Virus record (IMG/VR): IMGVR_UViG_3300027974_001900
Span: 1-64,000 of that record
Length of the DNA stretch: 64,000 nt
Reading direction: 5' to 3' (one strand)
From: a virus
Made by a program: the position numbers and the translations under genes. Every line of letters begins with the position of its first letter. Position 1 is the first letter of the stretch. A model generated the notes under the pieces. It ran no database searches. It worked only from the letters and a program-made list of their open reading frames with translations, and had not been told where the DNA came from. Shown one piece after another: positions 7,865 through 14,773 of this stretch.

Positions 7865-8141
7865 TGTTATCCTTTGGTTGTGACCACAGAAAATCAGGGT
7901 CTTGTTGTTTCTTTTTTTCTTGTTTATCAACAAGATCTTGCATTGCTTTAATGAGGGTTCCCTCAAAATGACTTTGATCCCATTCTGCTAAATGAAATAG
8001 CTGGTTATAATTTTTTATAAATCTCTGATCAACATCAAATACAACATTCGCACTACCATCTTCATTATCTTTGATTTCAACAACTTTTATGTTTCCAAGT
8101 TGTTCAAGTTGTTTTTTTGTATTATCAAATTCTTGATTCAT
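7857..8141 (-). CDS. Hypothetical 94-aa protein, first gene of the RNase H-helicase operon
   Basis: I do not recognise this protein. It is small and acidic-to-neutral, with an N-terminal helix (KKQLEQLG), a beta-like stretch (GSANVVFDVDQRF) and a charged, Lys/Gln-rich C-terminus. It starts at an ATG with SD GGAG, downstream of a sigma-70-like promoter, and its end overlaps the RNase H start by 8 nt, so the two are translationally coupled. A replication accessory role is suggested only by position. Confidence 0.7.
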   Translation of the reverse strand: MNQEFDNTKKQLEQLGNIKVVEIKDNEDGSANVVFDVDQRFIKNYNQLFHLAEWDQSHFEGTLIKAMQDLVDKQEKKKQQDPDFLWSQPKDNNE

Positions 8142-8151
8142 AATGATCTCC

Positions 8152-8197
8152 TAATAGAAAACCCAAGGTTGAACCAGTGTAGCTCAACCTTGGGTTT
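8152..8197 (-). terminator. Intrinsic terminator of the 408-aa gene, interlaced with a promoter
   Basis: A 14-bp perfect stem (AAACCCAAGGTTGA 8159-8172 with TCAACCTTGGGTTT 8184-8197) and 11-nt loop, followed on the minus strand by TTTTCTATT. It lies 19 nt after the end of the 408-aa gene. Its upstream arm occupies the spacer of the promoter for the next operon. Confidence 0.85.
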
Positions 8198-8205
8198 CAT
8201 GTCAA
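8176..8205 (-). promoter_or_regulatory. Sigma-70-type promoter of the 94-aa/RNase H/helicase operon
   Basis: TTGACA (8200-8205), 18-nt spacer, TACACT (8176-8181), 35 nt before the ATG at 8141. The spacer is the upstream arm of the terminator hairpin, so transcripts initiated here lack an intact hairpin. Confidence 0.65.
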
Positions 8206-8215
8206 GGACAATTAA

Positions 8216-9442
8216 TTATAGAACTTTCTTTTTTGAAACGTCTTGAACCAATCTCTCAAACAAGCTAGATGAAGATCCTTCTCTTGTTTTAGTTATCCAG
8301 TTTTTAGATTCTTTAAATACTCCGTATTTTTTACCAACTTGAACAACTTCTGGATCTCCAATCTTATCTGGAGTGATTCCTTTTGAAGCATACGCTCTCG
8401 CTGCGTTCAATTTATCCATCTCGTTGGATTTATCTTCTTGTCCTTGTGTTTGGACACTAGATAAACCAGGAACTGATCTACCTTTTGTTTTAATAGCTCC
8501 TTGAATAAACTGTACGACTTCCTCACAGCCTATAGAAGTACTTCTTTTTGTTGCTTGAGATACAGCATTTGCAACAGCAAAAATTAGACTATCATCTCCT
8601 TGCTGTGATGATTGTAAATAATTTGGAACATATTGTTGAATTTCTTCAAATGTATAAGGACCAGTTGGCTTAATAAATGATGGGCATTTTAACTTATCAA
8701 CTGTTGATCCATATTTATTTGTTGGATCTATTTTTTGACCACTCTTTGTATCTAATTTTGCTCCGCTAATCCATGCTGCGCCTGTTTTAGCTAAGGCCTC
8801 ACAAACAGATCTTTGATAAGTTTCTTTCATCTTGGGATCTTTGTTGCCAATTAATTCTGGTAACTTAATTCCTTTTGATGCAAAATCAACTCCACCAGAT
8901 TTAATTGTTGGATCTAGGACTAGTTCTGCAAAGGTGCTTGATCCAATTTTTCCATCCGGCGTTAATCCTTTTGATTTTTGGAAATTTTTTGTTGCCTCAA
9001 CTTCTGCTGGCATCTTGCAAACAAAATATTTCTTTGGTCCGCTTACAGCTTGCGGTCTTTTATTTTGACCAGTTCCTGTCCCTTGAGATGCGCGACCTTG
9101 AACAGCTCCAGCGGCTCCCGAAGATCTATAAGAAAAATTTGCAGGTTGATTACCGACCAATTTTGGATTATTTTTAGTAGAAGGATTATCCTTAATAAAA
9201 TTTTGGTATATATTATCTGTGTCAGATCCATTCCTTAATGCAGAATCAAAGCTTGCTAAAAATTTTGAAAAAGGAGTGTTATTAGTATCATAAGGGCGTG
9301 TTGTATCCCATAGTTTTTTAATAAACGCTTTATGTTCTGACGGAATTCTGTTACCTACATTAGTTGTATCATCCGGCATTTGAAAAGATTGTTCATTTAA
9401 TATTTTTTTAATTTCGTTTAAAACTTGTTGCCTAAGGGACAT
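8216..9442 (-). CDS. Putative capsid-internal protein with peptidoglycan-binding-like motif
   Basis: The 408-aa protein starts with an amphipathic helix (LRQQVLNEIKKILNEQ) ending ILNE-Q, closely like the N-terminus of the 254-aa protein at 4741-5505. A Gly/Ser/Thr-rich linker follows (about 110-135), then a peptidoglycan-binding-like helix pair with FQKSKGLTPDGKIGSSTF (about 155-172). The rest is unrecognised, with several Cys and Gln/Ser-rich parts. A late-type element lies 25 nt before the ATG and a strong terminator follows, so it is a one-gene late unit inside the replication region. The N-terminal (L/I)xE suggests delivery to the prohead and cutting by the gp21-type protease. A wall-degrading activity cannot be shown: no catalytic motif is visible. 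Confidence 0.6.
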   Translation of the reverse strand: MSLRQQVLNEIKKILNEQSFQMPDDTTNVGNRIPSEHKAFIKKLWDTTRPYDTNNTPFSKFLASFDSALRNGSDTDNIYQNFIKDNPSTKNNPKLVGNQPANFSYRSSGAAGAVQGRASQGTGTGQNKRPQAVSGPKKYFVCKMPAEVEATKNFQKSKGLTPDGKIGSSTFAELVLDPTIKSGGVDFASKGIKLPELIGNKDPKMKETYQRSVCEALAKTGAAWISGAKLDTKSGQKIDPTNKYGSTVDKLKCPSFIKPTGPYTFEEIQQYVPNYLQSSQQGDDSLIFAVANAVSQATKRSTSIGCEEVVQFIQGAIKTKGRSVPGLSSVQTQGQEDKSNEMDKLNAARAYASKGITPDKIGDPEVVQVGKKYGVFKESKNWITKTREGSSSSLFERLVQDVSKKKVL

Positions 9443-9467
9443 CTTTATTCTCCTATGAATAACTAAA

Positions 9468-9477
9468 AATAAATAGT
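9468..9477 (-). promoter_or_regulatory. Late-promoter-like element ACTATTTATT
   Basis: Exact decamer 25 nt before the ATG of the 408-aa putative internal protein, in the gap after recA. Confidence 0.6.
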
Positions 9478-9496
9478 CACTTAGGCAAGAAAAAGC

Positions 9497-10651
9497 TTAT
9501 TCTTCCTCAAAATCTACATCAGACTCATCTTCACCATCGATATTGTAAAAGTTCTTTGCGTGCCCTTCTCTTGAGTCAAACTTTTGAATGACCTCTTTCT
9601 CCATCAAACGAAGGATCTGGTCCTTAAATGCTTGATCTTTTAACATGTCCAACCACTTTGTGGTCTGGAATTTAACTTCTTTACCATCATCAAAGACCAG
9701 TGTATACCAAGCTCCTGTCTGCTTGATTTGATCAGAGTTCTTGATCGCTTCAAACCACGATTCTTCATCTTGAACGGCAACATCATCACCGCCCCAAAGA
9801 ATCTTAAAGGTACACTCTCTACCTTGTGTACCAAATCTAGACTTTTCAATCTTAGCTTTGACTTCATTACCAACTCTAAATCCAGCATCATTAAGTAGAA
9901 AGCTCGCCTTTCCTTTTCTTGCTGTTAGCCAAATTCTTAGTGAATAAGCATAAGCCAGTGCTTTACCGCCTGGAGTAAAATACGGGCTTAGGAGAGCCTC
10001 TTGCGGGCTTCTGGTGATGTTTGTTTTCAGCTGGTTGAGACACAGAAGAGTGCTACCACTATTTGCCAAAGGCTGAATAAGTTTAGAGAACGCTTTTGAT
10101 AGAATTCTCGGTTTAACTGCCATTGATGACTGCGGATCGAAGTCTCCTTCAACATCTGTCTCAGTTGGAGTAAATGCGATTGAGTCCCAAATAAACATCA
10201 TCTTGCTTGGATTGTTAGCAAGTAATTCTTCAATTGTTTCCAATACAAATTCTACCGAACGTGCTTGTACATAAAGCAGTCTTGATACATCAACTCCTGC
10301 CTTTACCATAAAGTCAGAAGCGATTGCAGATTCAGAGTCAAAGTAAATTACATCTATTCCTTTCTTCTGTGCATTAGCTGCAATTTGTGCAGCCATATAG
10401 CTTTTACCAGCAGATTCAAGACCAGCAAGCTCTACAATTTTACCCATTGGAATACCAGCCAACTTTCCTCGACAGATAATCGAGTCAAGCCAACGAGAAC
10501 CAGTTGGAATCCAGTCTTCAACATCAGTTGGGTTTGTTTCTTCTAGCGAGTAGGCAACAATACTACCCGCTTTCTTATTGAGAATATCTCTCATTTGATC
10601 TATTGAGATTCTTCCCTTAACATCTTTGTCTTTCTTTTTAACGTTTGCCAT
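9497..10651 (-). CDS. uvsX: RecA/UvsX recombinase
   Basis: Forms filaments on single-stranded DNA and drives strand exchange for recombination-dependent replication. The 384 residues include Walker A GLESAGKS (77-84), the FDSESAI segment after it, Walker B MMFIWDSI (about 145-152), the CLNQLKTNI region, and an acidic tail (DGEDESDVDFEEE) typical of RecA and UvsX. It lies directly after ssb but is separated by a terminator and has its own promoter, so the two can be expressed at different levels. The SD is TGGAG. It is the last gene before the late 408-aa unit. Confidence 0.93.
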   Translation of the reverse strand: MANVKKKDKDVKGRISIDQMRDILNKKAGSIVAYSLEETNPTDVEDWIPTGSRWLDSIICRGKLAGIPMGKIVELAGLESAGKSYMAAQIAANAQKKGIDVIYFDSESAIASDFMVKAGVDVSRLLYVQARSVEFVLETIEELLANNPSKMMFIWDSIAFTPTETDVEGDFDPQSSMAVKPRILSKAFSKLIQPLANSGSTLLCLNQLKTNITRSPQEALLSPYFTPGGKALAYAYSLRIWLTARKGKASFLLNDAGFRVGNEVKAKIEKSRFGTQGRECTFKILWGGDDVAVQDEESWFEAIKNSDQIKQTGAWYTLVFDDGKEVKFQTTKWLDMLKDQAFKDQILRLMEKEVIQKFDSREGHAKNFYNIDGEDESDVDFEEE

Positions 10652-10662
10652 TTATTTCTCCA

Positions 10663-10697
10663 AATAAAAAAGGATGGTAGATTTTACCCTACCATCC
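10663..10697 (-). terminator. Intrinsic terminator after ssb, interlaced with the recA promoter
   Basis: A 9-bp stem (GGATGGTAG / CTACCATCC, 10672-10680 and 10689-10697) with 8-nt loop, followed on the minus strand by TTTTTTATTT. It ends the polymerase-tubulin-like-ssb transcript. Confidence 0.85.
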
Positions 10698-10709
10698 CCA
10701 ATTAGTCAA
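10681..10709 (-). promoter_or_regulatory. Sigma-70-type promoter of recA/uvsX
   Basis: TTGACT (10704-10709), 17-nt spacer, TAAAAT (10681-10686), 30 nt before the recA ATG. The spacer contains the upstream arm of the terminator hairpin and the -10 is its loop. Confidence 0.7.
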
Positions 10710-10712
10710 GCA

Positions 10713-11462
10713 CTATACGCCAAGATCTTTCAGGGCGGAATCTAGATCTTCCCCGCCATCGTCCGCAGCATTGGTGGAACCACCTCCTTCATCGCTCGGT
10801 CCATTAAGGAATTCATCAAGAATCTCGGCAACTTGACTTGCTGTTTTTCGCTCAAACAACGAGTCGAAATCAGTACCATGATTAACTAGTTCCGTCATCA
10901 GCTCTTTCTTCATGGAGAGAGGAGAAGATTTACGTTTTGGTGTTAAACTTGTTTCTGGATAGAGTTTACCAGACTTTTTGGACACAGACACAACTAGGTC
11001 CAAACCTTCATCAGTATCGGTAATGTCGCCATACTCAGGGTTAAGCATTAGTTTGAGAAGTTCTTCGTAGATGGTCTTAGAGAAGCCCCAAACTTGGGCA
11101 CCCTTATCTTCTTCGCCACGAACGACGATCGGGGAGAAGAAACGCTGCTTGGCAGTCATGTCCTTAGCGAGCTTACGGCTTTCCTCATCACCTTCTTTGT
11201 AGAGTTTGGAAACCAGATCACACATTGGGCAGTTCTCGCCAAAGTTCTTCTTCGGACACAGAACACTTTGAAACTTTTTCTCTGTGCGAAGATAGTGGAA
11301 ATAGAACTCTTTCAGAGGATCTCCGTCATCAGTTGGAAGAATACGGATGGTTGAATCCACGCCGTCAAGAGGCTTCCAGTATTGTGTGGTCTTACCTTTT
11401 GCGCCACTTTTGTTGTTGAGGTTGTTTAGTTTTTCACGCATTTTTTTGAGATCAATAGCCAT
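10713..11462 (-). CDS. 32: Single-stranded DNA-binding protein, T4 gp32-like
   Basis: Coats single-stranded DNA and organises the replication and recombination proteins. The 249 residues follow the gp32 plan: a basic N-terminus for cooperativity (KKMREKLNNLNNKSGAKGK), a core with a zinc-type cluster (Cys69, Cys78, Cys81 in LCP and NCPMCD), and an acidic C-terminal tail (EGGGSTNAADDGGEDLD) used by gp32 to bind partners. It is slightly shorter than T4 gp32 (301 aa). It lies 11 nt after the tubulin-like gene in the polymerase operon and is closed by a terminator. Confidence 0.85.
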   Translation of the reverse strand: MAIDLKKMREKLNNLNNKSGAKGKTTQYWKPLDGVDSTIRILPTDDGDPLKEFYFHYLRTEKKFQSVLCPKKNFGENCPMCDLVSKLYKEGDEESRKLAKDMTAKQRFFSPIVVRGEEDKGAQVWGFSKTIYEELLKLMLNPEYGDITDTDEGLDLVVSVSKKSGKLYPETSLTPKRKSSPLSMKKELMTELVNHGTDFDSLFERKTASQVAEILDEFLNGPSDEGGGSTNAADDGGEDLDSALKDLGV

Positions 11463-11473
11463 TGTTTTTTCCT

Positions 11474-12298
11474 TTATTCTTGAATAATGTTGGTGTTTGA
11501 AATAATATAGACAAAGTTGGATTCGTAGTTTGTCGTTGTGATTTTGTACGAAATGTCCAACTCTGTACCAGAGTACGAATTTCTCGTCTGCTGTTGGATC
11601 AGTTTAATCAACTCTTTATTTGTTGTCAAGTCCTCTTGTTTAACTGCATAGAGAAAAACTTTCTGTCTTGCTGATGCCAAATTATAGAGGTAATTTTCTG
11701 TTCCATCTTCGACATTTAAAATGCCGACAGTAGAAATTCTGTCCACATCTCTTTCTGCTGACATCTTGCCAAAGACATCTTTTGCTGTCAACAGGTAGTT
11801 TACCATGTGAATTGTTGATACGATCACTTTGTTTAAACTATCATAGTATTCCATGATTGATAAACCGCCAAGCAAATTTTCTACTTGAGGATTTGAAATA
11901 AGAAGCATTTTTTTAAAGAGTCCGCTTCTTGTAAACTCTTGAAGGATACCAAAGATTGCTCTATCTTTTACTGCTATCTCTGTTGAAATTAAGTTTGGGT
12001 CTGGTCGAACATATAGAACAGTGATGTTTGTATGTTTTACTTGTTCAAGTATTCTAAGAGAAGCACCAGATATATTACCTCCACCGCATAAGACTAACAA
12101 GGTCTCGCCTTTTAGTTTTGTCAAAGGCTTAAATTCTGGTAGTTTTTCTTCATATTCTTCTATCGTTTTACAAGCTGGGATACTTAAACAGTTTTTACCT
12201 TTTAAACCAACATCAGCTTTAAAAACTTTATACTCTGGGTATTGAGAGAACAAGTCCGCTATTGCACAGCCACCTTTGCCAAGTCCTAGAATGTTCAT
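11474..12298 (-). CDS. Tubulin/FtsZ-superfamily-like protein
   Basis: The 274 residues match the N-terminal GTPase fold pattern of FtsZ/TubZ. The first strand and T1 loop are MNILGLGKGGCAIADLF (1-17). ETLLVLCGGGNISGAS (65-80) fits the strand plus Gly-rich T4 loop, with GGGNISG where FtsZ has GGGTGTG. VLYVRPDP aligns with VAVVTKPF. RAIFGILQEF with LLISNPQVENLL aligns with AxxGIxxL and LIVIPNDRLL, and a long helix (DSLNKVIVSTIHMVNYLL) parallels the central H7. A T7-like acidic stretch (ERDVDRISTV) follows. The chain stops soon after, so much of the FtsZ C-terminal domain is reduced. It overlaps the polymerase stop by 4 nt (ATGA) and precedes ssb. Whether it binds GTP or polymerises is unknown; relation to jumbo-phage PhuZ is inference. 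Confidence 0.55.
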   Translation of the reverse strand: MNILGLGKGGCAIADLFSQYPEYKVFKADVGLKGKNCLSIPACKTIEEYEEKLPEFKPLTKLKGETLLVLCGGGNISGASLRILEQVKHTNITVLYVRPDPNLISTEIAVKDRAIFGILQEFTRSGLFKKMLLISNPQVENLLGGLSIMEYYDSLNKVIVSTIHMVNYLLTAKDVFGKMSAERDVDRISTVGILNVEDGTENYLYNLASARQKVFLYAVKQEDLTTNKELIKLIQQQTRNSYSGTELDISYKITTTNYESNFVYIISNTNIIQE

Positions 12299-13473
12299 AG
12301 TTTTTTCATGTCTCCATAATTCTTACCAACTTTTTTAGTAATCATAAATTTACCAAAGTCAGTGTTTGCAAATGTATTACAAATATCTTTAACCAGATCT
12401 TTATCTTCTGTTGCTATATCTAGCACAATTGAATCGTGAACCAAAAACTTAATAAAAGATTTTTTATCTTTTAACAATTTATTTACTTTAATTGCTTGTC
12501 TCAAAAAACAATCAGAAGCTGTGCTTTGTAGAATATAATTGATTGCGTGCTCATTATCTGCCCTTATCTCTCTTCCATAGCAATTTTTAACAACACAGCC
12601 GTCATAATATTTGTCACGAACAACATTCTTGTCATAGAAGATCTTCACCTTCTTATCCTGCTGAGGGGGTAGTGTAGTAGTCCCCTTCTCATCGTACATC
12701 CAAGCAAGGAATCTCTTCTTAGCTCCATCACGATTTGTACCAATAAAAATGTTATCTTTATTCCATTCGTGGAGATCTGTATTTGGTTGTTTTTTTCCGT
12801 TTAAAGCAAGTAAGACTCTTGGTTCAAATGCGTTAAAGTCTAATTCCAACAAGAAATCATTGGTCGGTTCGACAATACAGCGAAGGTTCTTATTCATCGT
12901 AAGAATCGAGAAACTGTCATGGTCGGCAGATAAACGACCAGTTACGGTTCCAAACATATTATATTTAACTTTTTTCTTCATCTTGCTGGCACTGCGAATT
13001 TCTCCAATAGCAGGAAGATTCTTCATCTCAACTTTTACATCATTTTGAGATATTTCGTGCAGCATTTTATTAAGATTATAAAGAAATTCATAATTTTCCG
13101 GTCTTTTCTTTGTTTGGAAGATTTCATTCATTATTGCAGAACGAACTGAAAATAATTCATGAATGAAAGAAACCGGTACAAGATCAAAAAAGCAGTTCTC
13201 ATCAAGAGAGACTTGAGCTGTAATAAACGATTTCATGTACGCTCTTAGCTTTGAACGTATTAATAAATACCTTTCTCTCATTTCGTGAGAACAGGCATCT
13301 TCAATATTCTTTGTTCCAGCGTAAAGACAGGCAAGTTCATATTGCTTGTCACCCATGAGTGGGCTATAATCCCAGGAATGAGTCAAATTATCTACCGACG
13401 CAAACGGAACCACCTTTCCATCAACGTAGCAGGAATCGCAAATTTTCTTGGAATCAATTAGTTCAAAAATCAT
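12295..13473 (-). CDS. Family A DNA polymerase, short form without 3'-5' exonuclease domain
   Basis: The phage DNA polymerase or its catalytic half. The 392 residues carry the Pol I palm and fingers: TVTGRLS (176-182), motif A LLELDFNAFEPRVL with Asp212, an O-helix RDGAKKRFLAWMY (248-260), QSTASD, and motif C FLVHDSIVLDI. In motif C the usual HDE is HDS (346-348). There is no room for an exonuclease domain; T7 polymerase is 704 aa and most phage polA are longer. The ATG at 13473 is chosen over a GTG two codons upstream because the predicted transcription start falls on it. The sigma-70-like promoter ends 6 nt before the ATG and no Shine-Dalgarno is present, so the mRNA may be leaderless. The next gene overlaps by 4 nt. 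Confidence 0.88.
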   Translation of the reverse strand: MIFELIDSKKICDSCYVDGKVVPFASVDNLTHSWDYSPLMGDKQYELACLYAGTKNIEDACSHEMRERYLLIRSKLRAYMKSFITAQVSLDENCFFDLVPVSFIHELFSVRSAIMNEIFQTKKRPENYEFLYNLNKMLHEISQNDVKVEMKNLPAIGEIRSASKMKKKVKYNMFGTVTGRLSADHDSFSILTMNKNLRCIVEPTNDFLLELDFNAFEPRVLLALNGKKQPNTDLHEWNKDNIFIGTNRDGAKKRFLAWMYDEKGTTTLPPQQDKKVKIFYDKNVVRDKYYDGCVVKNCYGREIRADNEHAINYILQSTASDCFLRQAIKVNKLLKDKKSFIKFLVHDSIVLDIATEDKDLVKDICNTFANTDFGKFMITKKVGKNYGDMKKL

Positions 13474-13479
13474 GACCAC

Positions 13480-13508
13480 ATCTTATGGCATCTTAGATTT
13501 CGTGTCAA
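13480..13508 (-). promoter_or_regulatory. Sigma-70-type promoter giving a leaderless polymerase mRNA
   Basis: TTGACA (13503-13508, overlapping the stop of the preceding tail gene), 17-nt spacer, TAAGAT (13480-13485). Only 6 nt separate the -10 from the ATG at 13473, which puts +1 at or next to the A of the start codon. Confidence 0.75.
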
Positions 13509-14758
13509 GCTGGACCTTGAATTGGTCCTCCTTGTTTTATACTTCTTTCTCTGAAAGGTAATGTAGAAACATTATTATTGAATATAGAAATAGCTTCACA
13601 TACTGCCTTTTTAGTGTTTTCTTTGTACAGATCATCAAATCTTGACAAAGCAATTGAAGTATAGTATTCTAAATTTTGATCATTTATATTATCTCTTATT
13701 TCTATTTTTCTCATCTCAAAAAATAGTTTAATATAAAACTTATGCATTTCAGAAGTTGAAGAGAACATAGTAATTTTTGATTTTTCATTATTAACAGCTT
13801 TTGCATTTTCACATCTATCAAATTCTAGTTTCTTAAAAGTAGGAAATTGAAATGTAAAACTTTTATAAAAAGTTTCTAATGCAACAATAAATTCTCTATA
13901 ATAATCATAATCTTTTTCTTCTACCGGTATAACTCTTTCATAATAAACATCAAACAATTTTTGAAGATTATCTTTTAAATCTTCTGGTATAATTTTTAAT
14001 TTTGATGTTTTTGTTTCTTCTGCTATTTTTTCTGCAACCAACTTTTGTCGTATGTCGCAAGTTAATCTCCAAGGAATTTCTTTATTTAAAATAAAACCAT
14101 GTTTTAAACATAATTCTAAAAATGCAGAATAATTTATATCATTATAAAATTTTTCTTTTATAATTGAGTCAGAAGCATTACCTGAATAAACATCTAGTAC
14201 TAATCCCGTTTGTAAAGGAGAAAATTCTCTAGATTCTATGAATCCTGCTCTTGTAAAATAAAAATCTTTTTCAAAAAGAAAAATTTTTAATTCTTCTAAG
14301 AAGATTTCGTAATTATTTATTTTGTTTAAATAACCATCATTAACAATATAATCTAAAAATAAAGAATAGATGCTTTTTAATTTCTCTAAATAAAGAGGTC
14401 TTGAAGTTGTAAACCCAGCAACAGGAGATAATGTTTCTTTAAAAAATTGGCTTCTTTTACTAAGATTACCTTGTTTATAGTTTCTCTCATATTCTCTCTT
14501 TACATCTTTAAAAAGTTCTGCTACAAAGTCAAAAGCTTGAATCTGTTTAGGGTCTGTTGCAAATGTTGCAAATTTAAGTTTCTGTTCTCTTGGTATTACA
14601 GCATTACCTTTGGTATCCACCTTGCCATAAAATGGTTTATTGTACCAAGTATCAACATAATATTCTTCAAATAAATAATCATCCAATTTTCCTGTTGGAT
14701 TGGAATTTTCATTTAATGTTTTTCTAGCGTTAAACAAATTTTTAAATTTATTTGGCAT
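13505..14758 (-). CDS. Hypothetical structural protein at the end of the tail operon (417 aa)
   Basis: I do not recognise a family. The 417 residues are Lys/Glu/Phe/Tyr-rich and look largely helical, with no membrane segment or enzyme motif. The N-terminus (NLFNARKTLNEN) is short and basic, and the C-terminus is Gly/Pro-rich (GGPIQGPA). It follows the 914-aa hub-like gene by 15 nt and is the last gene of the transcript that begins in the sheath region, so a baseplate or tail component is likely by position. Its stop codon overlaps the -35 of the polymerase promoter. Confidence 0.6.
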   Translation of the reverse strand: MPNKFKNLFNARKTLNENSNPTGKLDDYLFEEYYVDTWYNKPFYGKVDTKGNAVIPREQKLKFATFATDPKQIQAFDFVAELFKDVKREYERNYKQGNLSKRSQFFKETLSPVAGFTTSRPLYLEKLKSIYSLFLDYIVNDGYLNKINNYEIFLEELKIFLFEKDFYFTRAGFIESREFSPLQTGLVLDVYSGNASDSIIKEKFYNDINYSAFLELCLKHGFILNKEIPWRLTCDIRQKLVAEKIAEETKTSKLKIIPEDLKDNLQKLFDVYYERVIPVEEKDYDYYREFIVALETFYKSFTFQFPTFKKLEFDRCENAKAVNNEKSKITMFSSTSEMHKFYIKLFFEMRKIEIRDNINDQNLEYYTSIALSRFDDLYKENTKKAVCEAISIFNNNVSTLPFRERSIKQGGPIQGPA

Positions 14759-14773
14759 TTTCTATACCTTATA

